A stretch of 64,000 nucleotides of DNA from Pseudoglutamicibacter albus (GCF_031458175.1 NZ_JAVDXX010000001.1:62001-126000), one strand, 5' to 3'. Positions 9,179 to 18,866 are shown, counted from the first letter of the stretch. Made by a program: numbers and translations. The notes: generated by a model not told the origin, from the sequence alone.

Positions 9179-9915
9179 GCCAGGACAACGTGAAGAATCA
9201 AGCCGTAGGCGCCACTGACGCTGTAGGCGCTGACGTGGCGGGCGCTGACGTGGCGCGCGGCACGGTTGAGCACACGGACCGCGGCCCACTGGAGAAGACC
9301 GAGATGGCGCAGATGGTGGCGCGGGACATCCCGGATCACTCGTTCGTGAACTTGGGTATTGGGCAGCCGACGCTGGTCGCTGACTACCTGGATGCTGATT
9401 CCGGCGTGACGCTGCACACCGAGAACGGGATGCTCGGCATGGGCCCAGCCGCTAAGGAGGATGAGGTTGATGAGGAGCTCATCAACGCCGGCAAGATTCC
9501 AGTGACCGAGTTGCCGGGGGCGAGCTTCTTTCATCACGCGGATTCCTTCGCGATGATGCGCGGCGGCCACCTGGACGTGTGTGTTTTGGGTGCGTTCCAG
9601 GTTTCCGGTGGCGGCGACTTGGCGAATTGGTCCACGGGCGCCCCGGACGCGATCCCGGCGGTGGGCGGCGCGATGGACTTGGCGATCGGCGCGAAGGACG
9701 TGCTGGTCATGATGACGCTGTTCACCAAGGACGGCAAACCGAAGCTGGTTCCGGAATGCACCTACCCGTTGACCGGTACGGGCTGTGTTTCCCGCGTTTA
9801 CACGGATCGCGCGATCTTCGACCTGACCGACGACGGCGTGGTTGTTCTGGAGACGTTCGGGATGAGCTTCGACGAACTTCAGGAAGCCCTCGACATCGAA
9901 CTCAAGCGCGCATAG
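9175..9915 (+). CDS. 3-oxoacid CoA-transferase subunit B
   Basis: 246 aa. The catalytic glutamate motif of the B subunit is present (TENGMLGMGP), as are GIGQPTLVADYL and the C-terminal ETFGMSFDELQEAL. The first ~35 residues are an extra low-complexity leader (GADVAGADVARG, encoded by a 15-bp tandem duplication). Translation starts in the ATGA overlap with subunit A. The complex is cytoplasmic. Confidence 0.92.
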   Translation: MSQDNVKNQAVGATDAVGADVAGADVARGTVEHTDRGPLEKTEMAQMVARDIPDHSFVNLGIGQPTLVADYLDADSGVTLHTENGMLGMGPAAKEDEVDEELINAGKIPVTELPGASFFHHADSFAMMRGGHLDVCVLGAFQVSGGGDLANWSTGAPDAIPAVGGAMDLAIGAKDVLVMMTLFTKDGKPKLVPECTYPLTGTGCVSRVYTDRAIFDLTDDGVVVLETFGMSFDELQEALDIELKRA

Positions 9916-9950
9916 TTAGCGCTCGATTAGTTAGCCCGAGAGGCGGCGAC

Positions 9951-9994
9951 GGGGCCGGCTTGGTTGCGTACCAAGCCGGCCCCGTTGTTGTTGG
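9951..9994 (+). terminator. Rho-independent-like terminator of the CoA-transferase operon
   Basis: A perfect 13-bp stem (9951-9963 with 9971-9983), a 7-nt loop, then GTTGTTGTTGG. It lies 36 nt after the subunit B stop. Confidence 0.8.
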
Positions 9995-10106
9995 TATAGG
10001 ATTCAGGATGTTGTGTTGTAGGTCACATGGGGGTCGCGCTGCTGAGGGGCCGTTTTGTTGAGAGGCCGCGCTGCTAACTGGGTCCTGTTGCCAGAAATGA
10101 GTTGTC

Positions 10107-11399
10107 ATGGGTGTGGTTAATCGCCGGTTGCGGTTGGCGAAAGCCTCGAACGCTACTGACGCGTTTTTCGTTCAGGCGTTCGGGCCGTGGATTGAGATTG
10201 TCGCGGTTGCCCTCCTCGCCGCGAGCGCGTGGCAGATGGGTCTACTGAACGCGCTGACCATGGTGGCGTTCATGATTCTGGGCATCCCCATCGGCGTTTT
10301 TGTTGACCGTTTCGAGGCAGTCCGGGTTTTGAAGCTCGCGCTTGTGGCGAAGGTTGCGCTCGCCGCAGTGCTTGTTGCGGTGGCGGCGAGTGGGCACCTG
10401 AGCATCCCCTTCCTGCTCGTGTTCGCGACCGTCATGGGTATTGTGACGGTCGCGACGGAGACCGCGCAGGTGTCCACGGTCCCTGCTCTTGTGGATCATG
10501 ACGGACAGATCAGCCGGACTGTAGCGAACATCGCCACGTGGGACCGGATCGCTTCACTTGTTGCGCCGGTCGCTGTCGCTTATGGTGTCACGAGGTTGGG
10601 CGCTAACTGGACGCTGCTGGCGGCCGTCGGTTTCGCGGTGCTCGCGATGATTCTCGCGCTGTTCATCGCGCGGCCGCGCGTGAGGCAGGCTGGGGCGGAT
10701 GCGGCGGAGTCGGGTGATGATGCCGGGGTCGATACTGATACCGCCGAGCAGGCCGCCGGGCAGGTACCCGCGAAGCAGTCGTTTTGGGAGCAGGTTAAAG
10801 ACGGCTGGTCGGTGCTGGTTGCTGACCGGCAGTTGGCGGGTATGACGTGGCTTTCGGCGTTTACTAACGCTGGTTTGTCGATGGGTGCAGCGGTTGAATC
10901 GATTCTGGTCATTCAAACTTTGGATTTGGGTGTCGAGTTTTACGGCATTCTTGGTTCCTTGGCGGCGGTTTCCGGAATTGCGGCGTCGTTCGTCTCGGGC
11001 CGTATTGCTGATGCAGTTCCGGTCAGGAAACTGTACGTGTGGGGCGGCATGGGGCAGTGTGTTGCCGCGTCCTTGCCGCTGTTCGCGTTCGCGGCGCCGC
11101 AAGCGGCCGTCGTGTTGCTGATTATTCACACGATGGCGTGGGGCGGCATCTTGACCATCACGAACGTGGCCTCGCAGATCTATGCCGCGACCACCGTCGA
11201 ACAGCGCCTGCTTGGTCGAATTTCTGCGTTCCGCCGCACATTCACGAGGGGGTTGGTTCCGATCGGTAGCATTGTCGGCGGTGTGCTAGGCACGGTTGCG
11301 GGCCTGTGGTTGCCGCTGCTTTTATGGCCGGTTTTCACGCTGTTCGGTGTGCTGATCTACATGGCGTTGGATCGCCGACGCGGCCCAGACACAGCCTAG
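10107..11399 (+). CDS. MFS transporter
   Basis: 430 aa, hydrophobic throughout with about 12 predicted membrane segments in two halves, separated by a charged Asp/Glu-rich loop (about residues 190-230). The N-terminal SNATDAFFVQAFGPW and the GIPIGVFVDR turn resemble multidrug/siderophore-exporter type MFS proteins. The ATG at 10107 lacks a strong ribosome site. It converges with the amidohydrolase gene. Substrate unknown. Confidence 0.82.
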   Translation: MGVVNRRLRLAKASNATDAFFVQAFGPWIEIVAVALLAASAWQMGLLNALTMVAFMILGIPIGVFVDRFEAVRVLKLALVAKVALAAVLVAVAASGHLSIPFLLVFATVMGIVTVATETAQVSTVPALVDHDGQISRTVANIATWDRIASLVAPVAVAYGVTRLGANWTLLAAVGFAVLAMILALFIARPRVRQAGADAAESGDDAGVDTDTAEQAAGQVPAKQSFWEQVKDGWSVLVADRQLAGMTWLSAFTNAGLSMGAAVESILVIQTLDLGVEFYGILGSLAAVSGIAASFVSGRIADAVPVRKLYVWGGMGQCVAASLPLFAFAAPQAAVVLLIIHTMAWGGILTITNVASQIYAATTVEQRLLGRISAFRRTFTRGLVPIGSIVGGVLGTVAGLWLPLLLWPVFTLFGVLIYMALDRRRGPDTA

Positions 11400-11413
11400 A
11401 GAGGCGACTAGGC

Positions 11414-13045
11414 TCAGGCGACTGGGAAGACCTTCTTGCCGGCGAACCACGTGCTGACCGGCTGAATCGTGGTGATGTCCTCGACCGGGCAGGCGAGCGG
11501 GTCGGTTTCTAGGATCACAAAGTCCGCCGCCTTACCTTCAGTGATGGAGCCGGTCTGTTCACCGAGGCCCATCGCGCGGGCGGAGTTGATCGTGTAGGTA
11601 GCCAGCGCTTCTTCACGGGTGAGTGTTTGTTCCGGCCACAGCTCGCCCGGGAATTCCCCGGTCGGGTCTTTGCGGGTCACGAGCCCATAGAGCGCTTCCC
11701 ACGGATTTGGTGAAACAGACACAGGCCAGTCGGAACCGGCAGCGATCAGCGCCCCAGCCTCCGTCAAAGCACGGTTCGGGTGCGCTTTGCTTCCGCGTTC
11801 TTCACCCAGGACAGACTTGATGGCCTCAATGATCACGCCAGGGAACCACAGCGACGGCGAAATATCCGCCGCAACGTTCAGTTCAGCGAAACGCGGGATG
11901 TCTTCCTCCGTGACGAACTGGCCGTGCGCAACCTGGTACAGCACCTCGTCGTAGCCGGCTTCGCGGACCTTCTGCACAGCATCCAAAACGGCGCGCACCG
12001 ACGCATCGCCCGTGCAGTGGATCTTCGCGGAAATGCCGCGTTCAGCGGTACGCAGCAGCCACGTTTCAAGCTCCTCATACGGCATAGTCATGTGGCCGTG
12101 CGTGCACGCGTGCCCTTCCGCGGGAAGGTACGGTTCAACGAACGCCGCCGTCAAAGCCGGTGGGACGCCGTCGAGGAAAATCTTGATGAAATCAGGTTTA
12201 TGGTGCTCGCTGCGGGTGTGCTCCATCCCGAAAATGACGTCTTCCCCGACCGGCTGATAACCGAAAATGAACTCCTCAACCGGGGTGCTGGAAACAACCC
12301 ACGAGTTCAGCTCGCCCGCATCATCCAACGCCTTGACGGCCTCCATGATCTGTAGGGAGGCGGCGGCATCCTGGAAACCCGTGATGCCGTACGCGTTGAG
12401 CATCTCAACCGCTTTGGCCGTGGACGCCTTGAGAGCCTCCGCCGATTCCGGCTGATCCGCCGCCTTAGCCAACTCCACCAGAACGCCCGCGGATTCGATG
12501 AGCCAGCCCGTCGCGTTGCCGGCGCTATCGCGGGAGATGACCCCGCCGTCGGGGTTCGGGGTGTCCGTGGCGATCCCGGCCTTCCGCATCGCAAGCGAGT
12601 TAGCCCACCGGTTATGAAGCGAATCATCCGTAAGTAATACGGGGTGGTCGCCGGAGGCCTCATCGAGCGCGGCGAGCGCTTCAGCGGTGTCGATGGTGCC
12701 GATGAGGTCCGAACCTACCGAGCCGCCATAGATCCACTCGCCGGCAGGGGTTTCGGCGGCGCGGGCGCGTACGGCTGCGAGGATTTCGTCCAGGTTCGCG
12801 GTGGGCGGGAACGTGAGGTCGGTGAGCTCGCGGCGGCCACCATGATTGTGATGGTTATGTACGTCGATGATGCCCGGCAGGACCGTGTAACCGGTTAGGT
12901 CAACCGAGTCCGCGCCTTGCTCCAGAAGCTCGCGGGCGTCGTCACCCACCGCAACGATGCGGCCGTCATCCACCGCGAACGCATCAGTTTTAGGGGCGGC
13001 GGCATCCATAGTGTGAACCGTGGCGGAATGAAAAACAGTCGTCAT
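11414..13045 (-). CDS. Amidohydrolase family protein (YtcJ-like)
   Basis: 543 aa. ATG at 13045 is chosen because GGAGGT lies 5 nt upstream; a TTG 4 codons earlier is in frame. The metal-binding DVHNHHNHGG follows the small N-terminal beta domain, then DFIKIFLDGV, AKIHCTGDAS, VAHGQF and the characteristic AAGSDWPVSVSPNP near the C-terminus. These belong to the Amidohydro_3/YtcJ group of metal hydrolases, which act on exocyclic amide or formamide bonds; the substrate cannot be read from sequence. No signal peptide, so cytoplasmic. Confidence 0.88.
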   Translation of the reverse strand: MTTVFHSATVHTMDAAAPKTDAFAVDDGRIVAVGDDARELLEQGADSVDLTGYTVLPGIIDVHNHHNHGGRRELTDLTFPPTANLDEILAAVRARAAETPAGEWIYGGSVGSDLIGTIDTAEALAALDEASGDHPVLLTDDSLHNRWANSLAMRKAGIATDTPNPDGGVISRDSAGNATGWLIESAGVLVELAKAADQPESAEALKASTAKAVEMLNAYGITGFQDAAASLQIMEAVKALDDAGELNSWVVSSTPVEEFIFGYQPVGEDVIFGMEHTRSEHHKPDFIKIFLDGVPPALTAAFVEPYLPAEGHACTHGHMTMPYEELETWLLRTAERGISAKIHCTGDASVRAVLDAVQKVREAGYDEVLYQVAHGQFVTEEDIPRFAELNVAADISPSLWFPGVIIEAIKSVLGEERGSKAHPNRALTEAGALIAAGSDWPVSVSPNPWEALYGLVTRKDPTGEFPGELWPEQTLTREEALATYTINSARAMGLGEQTGSITEGKAADFVILETDPLACPVEDITTIQPVSTWFAGKKVFPVA

Positions 13046-13120
13046 CGAAACCTCCAAAGCATCTTCGGGTGGGGCGCGGGAATTTGCGGGTGGACAGAGC
13101 TATTTGCGGACGGGGCGGAG

Positions 13121-13936
13121 CTATTTGTGGACGGGGCGGATGGCTAGGTTTTCGATCATCGCCTCTGGCGTTGCGTCTACCGCGAGCCGGACCGTCGCCG
13201 CAACCGATTCGGGGCGGATGTACAGCGAGCCGTTGTAGTCGTGGTTGCCGTAGGAGGCCTGCAGTTCGACCTGCATGTCAGTATCCACGCGGCCCGGATG
13301 GATCGAGGTGACCCGCACCGATCCGCGTTCCTCCTCCCGCAACGCATCCGAAAACGCACGTAGAGCGAACTTAGAACCCGAATAGACGGCAGCCCCCACG
13401 CCGGAGAAGTAGCCGGAACCGGAGTTGATCGTCACAACCTGACCACGCGCCGCACGCAGCGCAGGTAGCAACAGACGCGTCAGCTCGGCCACAGCGAAAA
13501 CATTCACGGAGAACACCCGCTCATACACATCCCACGGGGTCTCCGCGACCGTCTCGCCATCAGCCACACCCGCTGAATGCACCAACACATCCAGCCGCGG
13601 GAGGGCATCCGCGCCCTCGCCAAAACCGCTTGCGGTGGCACCCTCGCCGGAACCGCCAGCACCAGAACCGCCGCCGAAGCCGGCGTCCGCGACAGCGCGG
13701 GCGATCGCGTCCTTATCTGTCAGCTCGGCGATGAACGGGCGGGCACCCGGGAACTCGGCCAGCACATCGGCCAGTGAATCCTTACTAGAGGCGCCCAAGA
13801 TCAGGTCATGCGTCGAGGACAGCTCGCGGGCGATCGCCAACCCGATCCCACGCGAAGCACCCGTAATCAACGCAACCGGCCTACCGGATTCAGCAGCCTC
13901 GGCAGATTCAGCAACAGAACCATGTGAAGTACTCAT
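13121..13936 (-). CDS. Short-chain dehydrogenase/reductase
   Basis: 271 aa from ATG 13936 (an upstream ATG at 13981 is possible; neither has a strong ribosome site). Cofactor motif TGASRGIG, active-site Ser in NSGSG and YSGSKFA for the YxxxK pair. Residues about 90-115 hold a Gly/Ser/Ala-rich insert not usual for the fold, in a surface-loop position. It lies 75 nt downstream of the amidohydrolase start on the same strand, so co-transcription is possible. Substrate unknown. Confidence 0.87.
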   Translation of the reverse strand: MSTSHGSVAESAEAAESGRPVALITGASRGIGLAIARELSSTHDLILGASSKDSLADVLAEFPGARPFIAELTDKDAIARAVADAGFGGGSGAGGSGEGATASGFGEGADALPRLDVLVHSAGVADGETVAETPWDVYERVFSVNVFAVAELTRLLLPALRAARGQVVTINSGSGYFSGVGAAVYSGSKFALRAFSDALREEERGSVRVTSIHPGRVDTDMQVELQASYGNHDYNGSLYIRPESVAATVRLAVDATPEAMIENLAIRPVHK

Positions 13937-14239
13937 GCAACCAACGTAGCGGGTCAACGTCGCGCGGGAAACAGGTGGCATGGAAATCGCTGACCAAAGG
14001 GACAGAATCGCTGACCAAAGGAGCAGCCAACCAGGAAACAGTCACCGGGCAACCGTTGCGTTGGGTGACCGCCGCGCTGGAAGTCGAGTTCCGGATTCGG
14101 GCCGCTTACGTTTAGCATGAGAGGCACATCACTCTTTACTGTTTCATTAACAGTTCTTTGTTGTTCGCGATAGGTCGGGTGCCAACGGACCGTTGTCACT
14201 CGATTCTGCGTTTGAACTATATGCACCCAGGAGGTTGGC
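13937..14239. promoter_or_regulatory. Divergent intergenic region with repeats
   Basis: 303 bp between the leftward SDR and the rightward DASS gene, with no ORF. It holds two identical 16-bp direct repeats (13985-14000 and 14006-14021; period 21 bp, two helical turns) and an inverted repeat ACTGTT-N5-AACAGT (14138-14154) about 85 bp before the transporter start. Both could bind regulators. Confidence 0.45.
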
Positions 14240-15901
14240 ATGGCTGAGCCGAAGATGCCGGAGTATCTGGAGAGTCTTCGTCCGGACCCGTCGAAGGGCC
14301 GTGACGTTAAGCAGAAGTCGCCGGGCGAGTTGGATCCGGCCGTTGAGAAGCGCACGGTGAATGTGCGTTGGGGTGGGCTCGCACTCGGTGTGGTGTTGAG
14401 CGTGCTGATCTATTTCATCCTCCCGCACTCGATGTCGCATAACGCGCGTTTGACTGCCGCTACCGCGATTGTGATGGCGGTGTGGTGGATGACCGAGGCG
14501 CTACCGATCCCGGCTACGGCACTGCTGCCGCTCGTGATTTTCCCTGTGCTGGCTCAGCCGATTCAGGCGGAGGGGAAGGACCCGGAACCGGTCACTTTCA
14601 ACATGTTGGGTGCCTCGTATGGATCTGACACGATCTTCCTGTTTATGGGCGGGTTCTTCATCGCGTTGGCGATGCAGCGGTGGAATCTGCACCGGCGGAT
14701 CGCGTTGGGTGTTCTACGGGTGATGCCGAATAAGCCTGGCGCGATGATCGCGGGCTTCATGATTGCGACCGGTTTCGTTTCGATGTGGGTTTCGAACACG
14801 GCTACCGCGGTGATGATGTTGCCGATCGGTATGTCTGTGTTGTCGCTGGTGAACCAGATTACGCAGAATGATGACGCGAACCCGAAGACCGGTTCGATCG
14901 CACTCAACGCAGATAGCGAACCGGTGACGTCCGCGGTTGATTTGATCCGCACTAACTTCGGTTCCGCTTTGATGTTGGGTATCGCGTATGCCGCCTCGAT
15001 CGGTTCGCTGGGCACCCTGATCGGTACTCCGCCGAACGCGTTGTTGGCGGGCATGATGAGCGATAACTTGGGCGTCACAATCGGTTTCGCTCAGTGGATG
15101 GTCGTGGGTGTCCCGATTTCTATCGTGATGATGGCGGTCGCATGGTTCTTGCTGGTCAAGGTTCTGTTCAAGCCGGAGATCGATGAGATCCCGGGTGGCC
15201 GTGATCTGATCCGTTCGGAGCTGAGCAAGCTTGGCCCGATGTCCCAGGGCGAGATCCGTGTGATCGTCGTGTTCATTGCGACTGCGCTTGCGTGGATCAT
15301 CATCCCGACGGTCGCTCAGCTGAATGGTGGTACGGCGATTATTTCTGATGCGGGCATCGCGATGGTCGCTGGTGTTGTGTTGTTCATGATGCCGGCTGGT
15401 GCTGAGCGCGGTGTGCGCCTGTTGGATTGGAAGACCGCTAAGGAACTTCCGTGGGATGTGCTGTTGCTGTTCGGTGGCGGCCTGGCGCTTTCCAGCATGT
15501 TCAGCAAGTCCGGTTTGACGAAGGACATCGGTACGTTTGCGGGCAAGCTGGACGGTGTCCCGCCGGTTCTGGTTGTCGCGATCCTGGCGGCGGCGATCCT
15601 GTTCTTGACTGAGCTGACCTCGAACACGGCTACTGCGGCGACGTTCATTCCGGTGGCGATGGGTATCGCATCGGGTATGGGCGCTGATCCACTGCTGTTC
15701 GCGGCACCGGTCGCGTTGGCTGCTACGTGCGCGTTCATGCTTCCGGTGGCGACCCCGCCGAACGCGGTCGCGTACGGTTCCGGTTACGTCACGATCGGCG
15801 AGATGGTCAAGGGTGGCGTGTGGCTGAACCTCATCGGCATCGGCGTCATCACGCTCGCGTGCTCGACCCTGCTCGTGTGGGTGTTTGGTCTCGCGCTGTA
15901 A
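14240..15901 (+). CDS. DASS (SLC13) family anion symporter
   Basis: 553 aa, ATG preceded by AGGAGG. The inverted-repeat fold of divalent anion:sodium symporters is marked by two SNT motifs (VSNTATAVMMLP and LTSNTATAATFIPV) and two TPPN motifs (IGTPPNALLAG and ATPPNAVAYGSG), which form the substrate and Na+ sites. About 11-13 membrane segments. Substrates in this family are C4-dicarboxylates, citrate or sulfate; the SNT/TPPN set favours a dicarboxylate. It stands alone, with a terminator downstream. Confidence 0.93.
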   Translation: MAEPKMPEYLESLRPDPSKGRDVKQKSPGELDPAVEKRTVNVRWGGLALGVVLSVLIYFILPHSMSHNARLTAATAIVMAVWWMTEALPIPATALLPLVIFPVLAQPIQAEGKDPEPVTFNMLGASYGSDTIFLFMGGFFIALAMQRWNLHRRIALGVLRVMPNKPGAMIAGFMIATGFVSMWVSNTATAVMMLPIGMSVLSLVNQITQNDDANPKTGSIALNADSEPVTSAVDLIRTNFGSALMLGIAYAASIGSLGTLIGTPPNALLAGMMSDNLGVTIGFAQWMVVGVPISIVMMAVAWFLLVKVLFKPEIDEIPGGRDLIRSELSKLGPMSQGEIRVIVVFIATALAWIIIPTVAQLNGGTAIISDAGIAMVAGVVLFMMPAGAERGVRLLDWKTAKELPWDVLLLFGGGLALSSMFSKSGLTKDIGTFAGKLDGVPPVLVVAILAAAILFLTELTSNTATAATFIPVAMGIASGMGADPLLFAAPVALAATCAFMLPVATPPNAVAYGSGYVTIGEMVKGGVWLNLIGIGVITLACSTLLVWVFGLAL

Positions 15902-15952
15902 AACAGCGTGACTGTGTAGAAGCGAGCTGACCTCGTCAGCATCCACATCAGC

Positions 15953-15989
15953 GGCCCCACAACCAATGTTGGTTGTGGGATCGCTTTTG
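15953..15989 (+). terminator. Rho-independent-like terminator
   Basis: Eleven complementary bases (CCCACAACCAA at 15956-15966 and TTGGTTGTGGG at 15969-15979) followed by ATCGCTTTT, about 55 nt after the DASS stop. Confidence 0.75.
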
Positions 15990-16044
15990 ATGTTGTGGTT
16001 GCGGTCACGGTAGTGTGAAAGGTTCCTCAACGAAAAGAGAGAGC

Positions 16045-17550
16045 ATGGCTGCCGAGAGTCCCGGCGAAGCAACATACGGTTCATCCCTCACCAAGGCGGA
16101 GCCGTACGGAACGGAACAGATCCCCGATGTAGAGAGGCACGGTAGCCCACGCAGCCAGTTCACGCTCTGGTTCGCCGCGAACATGGTGCTCGCGGTCATG
16201 GTGTCCGGTTTCTTCTCCGCGCAATTCGGGTTGTCAGTGGTGCAGGGCCTCACCGCGGTTGCCGCTGGAACGCTGTGCGGCGTGCTGGTCATGGGGTTGC
16301 TGGCCGGTATCGGCAGCAAGCTGGGTGTCCCGCAGCAGGTCCAGGGCCGCGGCCCGATGGGTTTCTACGGGAACTACCTACCGATCACGTTGCTCACCAT
16401 TGTCTCCGCGATCGGGTGGACGGCCGTGAACACGGTGTTCGCGGTGATCGCGCTCCAAGTTTTGGTGGACATCAACTTCGCGCTCGCCGCGGCACTCATG
16501 TTCGCGGTGCAGGCGGTGTTCGCGGTGTGGGGCCACAACGTGGTGCATGTTGTGAATAAGGTAGCCACCGTCGTACTGACGGTGTTGTTCCTGGTGATCT
16601 CGGTGCTTTCGATGCGGGAGGCTGACTTCACGCTCGCCGCTAACCCCGATGCGGGCAGCTACATGGGCCCGGTCGCCGGCTGGATCACGTTCGCCGGTTT
16701 CTTCTTCGCCTACGTGATGACGTGGACTCCGTTCGCATCGGATTTCTCGCGGTATCTTCCGCGCCGCACCCCGCATTCGAAGGTCGTGCTCTATACCGCT
16801 GGCGGCAGCTTCTTAGCGCTGACGTGGCTGGGCAGCATCGGGGTTCTGGTTTCCAGTTTCGCGGGCGAGCTGGATGCGATCCCCGCGTTGGCGCAGCTGA
16901 CGGGTTCGTGGACGCCAGTCGCGATGATCACGGTGGTGCTCTCCACGATCCCGGTGAGCGCGATGAACCTCTATGGCGGCGCGCTATCCCTGTTGACGTT
17001 GAAGGTCCCGGTGAGCCGTATTGTTGCGGTGGTCATCGTGGCTGTGGTGAGTCTCGGCATGACCTTGTTGATGCAGGATGACCCGTACGGCGGGTTCTAT
17101 AACTTCCTCTCAGTGCTTGCCTACCTCGTGGTTCCGTTCAGCACGGTGTTGCTGCTGGACTATTACTTGCGGATGCGTAAACCCGCCGTGGATAGCTCCG
17201 TGGAGCTGTATAACACCGGGCGCCGGTTCGAGTGGGGCTTCTTCGCATGGATCGGCGGATGCTTGGTCTCGATGCTGTTCTGGGATACCGAACTGCTGGC
17301 CGGCCCGCTCGCTGAACTCTCCCGTTCAATGGGGGACCTCGGGTTCCTCGCCGGGATCCTGGGCGCCGGGGTGCTCTATATGCTGACCTATAAGCTGCCC
17401 GTACCCACGGGCCTGCTCCGCACACGGAAAGCGGCCCGCCAACAGGCCGAAGCCGAAGCGGCCGCTGAGGCCGACGCCGACGCTTCGGCGACGGCCGCCG
17501 AAACTAGGCCCAACACGGAAACCAAGCCCACCACTGAATCGGAAGGTTGA
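16045..17550 (+). CDS. NCS1 family nucleobase/purine-cytosine permease
   Basis: 501 aa from ATG 16045 (AAAGAGAG just upstream); a GTG at 16015 adds ten residues with no better site. About 12 membrane segments. The central region FTWTPFASDFSRYLP-like (WTPFASDFSRYLPRRT) is a signature of cytosine/purine/allantoin permeases. The C-terminus is an Ala/Glu-rich cytoplasmic tail. It is followed at 6 nt by an isochorismatase-family hydrolase, so imported nucleobase-like compounds or their ring-opened products may be hydrolysed next; that link is inferred from context. Confidence 0.92.
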   Translation: MAAESPGEATYGSSLTKAEPYGTEQIPDVERHGSPRSQFTLWFAANMVLAVMVSGFFSAQFGLSVVQGLTAVAAGTLCGVLVMGLLAGIGSKLGVPQQVQGRGPMGFYGNYLPITLLTIVSAIGWTAVNTVFAVIALQVLVDINFALAAALMFAVQAVFAVWGHNVVHVVNKVATVVLTVLFLVISVLSMREADFTLAANPDAGSYMGPVAGWITFAGFFFAYVMTWTPFASDFSRYLPRRTPHSKVVLYTAGGSFLALTWLGSIGVLVSSFAGELDAIPALAQLTGSWTPVAMITVVLSTIPVSAMNLYGGALSLLTLKVPVSRIVAVVIVAVVSLGMTLLMQDDPYGGFYNFLSVLAYLVVPFSTVLLLDYYLRMRKPAVDSSVELYNTGRRFEWGFFAWIGGCLVSMLFWDTELLAGPLAELSRSMGDLGFLAGILGAGVLYMLTYKLPVPTGLLRTRKAARQQAEAEAAAEADADASATAAETRPNTETKPTTESEG

Positions 17551-17556
17551 GGATTG

Positions 17557-18159
17557 ATGAGTACCGCATCGGACGCCGCTGCACCGGCTGCAGGGCAGCA
17601 AGCACCTGAGACGGGCACCCCGCGCAAGGGTGCGCTGGTGTTTATTGATATGCAGAACATTTTCGCTGACCAGGACGGCCAGTGGGGTGTCTCGAATTAT
17701 GCCGAGGTTGAGCAGGCGATGGCGCGGTTGCGTGAGCGGGATGGTTCGCCGGTGATTTGGACTCGCTTTGTGCGGGACCCGGAAGAGCACGGCGCGTGGG
17801 CGGACTATTACGACCGCTGGGACGAATGCCGCGCCGAACCCGAATCCGAGGTGTGGGACTTGACCTCCCCGGTGCGGGATGGCGACCGTGTGTTGTCGAT
17901 GCCGACGTTCTCCAAGTGGGGCGAACAGCTCGCCGAAATGACGAAGGACTATGACCGCCTAGTGTTGGCGGGGGTCGCCACGGACTGTTGCGTGATCGGG
18001 ACCGCGCTGGGCGCCGTGGATGCCGGCAAATGGGTTACGGTGCTCACGGATGCGTGCGGCGGCGGAACCAAAGAAGTGCACGACCAGGCGATGGCGATCA
18101 TGGACTGCTTCAACCCGATGCTCACGCTCATGACCGTGGACGAATACCTGAATGCGTGA
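17557..18159 (+). CDS. Isochorismatase-family cysteine hydrolase
   Basis: 200 aa. Catalytic Asp in LVFIDMQN (D31) and cysteine in GVATDCCV (C145, after the cis-peptide VAT turn) identify the family of nicotinamidases, ureidoacrylate and carbamoyl amidases. The position directly after an NCS1 permease suggests a ring-opened purine, pyrimidine or hydantoin amide as substrate, rather than nicotinamide, but sequence alone cannot settle this. Start ATG 17557; a TTG one codon earlier is in frame. Confidence 0.88.
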   Translation: MSTASDAAAPAAGQQAPETGTPRKGALVFIDMQNIFADQDGQWGVSNYAEVEQAMARLRERDGSPVIWTRFVRDPEEHGAWADYYDRWDECRAEPESEVWDLTSPVRDGDRVLSMPTFSKWGEQLAEMTKDYDRLVLAGVATDCCVIGTALGAVDAGKWVTVLTDACGGGTKEVHDQAMAIMDCFNPMLTLMTVDEYLNA

Positions 18160-18197
18160 GCGGACTGAAATGCGTAACTGGAGAGGACGTGGCCGTT

Positions 18198-18866
18198 GTG
18201 GCTGGTTCACCGCGCTGGAAGACGGTGCTGTTTGACCTGGATGGGACGCTGATCAACACGATCCCGTTGATTGTGGCGACGTTCCACCGCACCTTTGAGC
18301 ATTTCGGGGTGCAGGCCCCGGATGATGAGGTCATGAAGTCGTGGATCGGGTTGACGTTGGAGGACACGTTCCGCCCCGTGGCCGGCGAGGACGCGGCCGA
18401 TGAGTGGGTGGCTGTGTACCGGAAGTTCAACCAAGAGATGCATGACGACGCGGTGGCCCCGTTCCCTGGCGTGGACCAGGTGTTGGCTGATCTTGAGGCC
18501 GCTGGCTGCACGGTGGGTGTTGTGACGGCGAAGCTGCCGGAGATGGCGCGGCGCGGCCTGCGGGTGTGTGGTTTGCCAGAGCTGAGCCCGCTGGTGGGTA
18601 ACGGTGATGTTGAACGGCATAAGCCGGCACCCGATCCGGTGTTGAAGGCGCTCGAGTTGGTGGGTGTTGAGCCTACCGGCGGCCCAGGCGGGGCGGTGTA
18701 CGTAGGGGATGCGCCTACCGATATTCAGGCGGGCAACGCCGCCGGTGTGGACACGGTGGGCGTGACGTGGGGCGCGGCGACGCGTGAACAGATCGACGCC
18801 GCGCACCCAGGTCAGGTGGCCACGAGCATGGCGGAGCTACACAAGATCCTGCTACCGGGCGGTTAG
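18198..18866 (+). CDS. HAD-superfamily phosphatase (phosphoglycolate phosphatase-like)
   Basis: 222 aa from GTG 18198, chosen because GGAGAGG lies 11 nt upstream; GTG 18189 is too close to that site. Motif I LFDLDGT (D13, D15), a four-helix cap, motif III around GNGDVERHKPAPDP and motif IV YVGDAPTDIQAG are all present. It fits Gph/PpaX-type HAD hydrolases. It trails the permease-isochorismatase pair by 38 nt and may be co-transcribed. Substrate unproven. Confidence 0.88.
   Translation: MAGSPRWKTVLFDLDGTLINTIPLIVATFHRTFEHFGVQAPDDEVMKSWIGLTLEDTFRPVAGEDAADEWVAVYRKFNQEMHDDAVAPFPGVDQVLADLEAAGCTVGVVTAKLPEMARRGLRVCGLPELSPLVGNGDVERHKPAPDPVLKALELVGVEPTGGPGGAVYVGDAPTDIQAGNAAGVDTVGVTWGAATREQIDAAHPGQVATSMAELHKILLPGG

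Noticed and set aside
9187-9270. Separate regulatory repeat at the start of subunit B
   Set aside because: The 15-bp repeats keep the reading frame and encode a low-complexity leader, so they are coding rather than an operator.
14714-16084. 456-codon open frame on the minus strand
   Set aside because: Opposite the DASS transporter; Arg/His/Asp-rich shadow.
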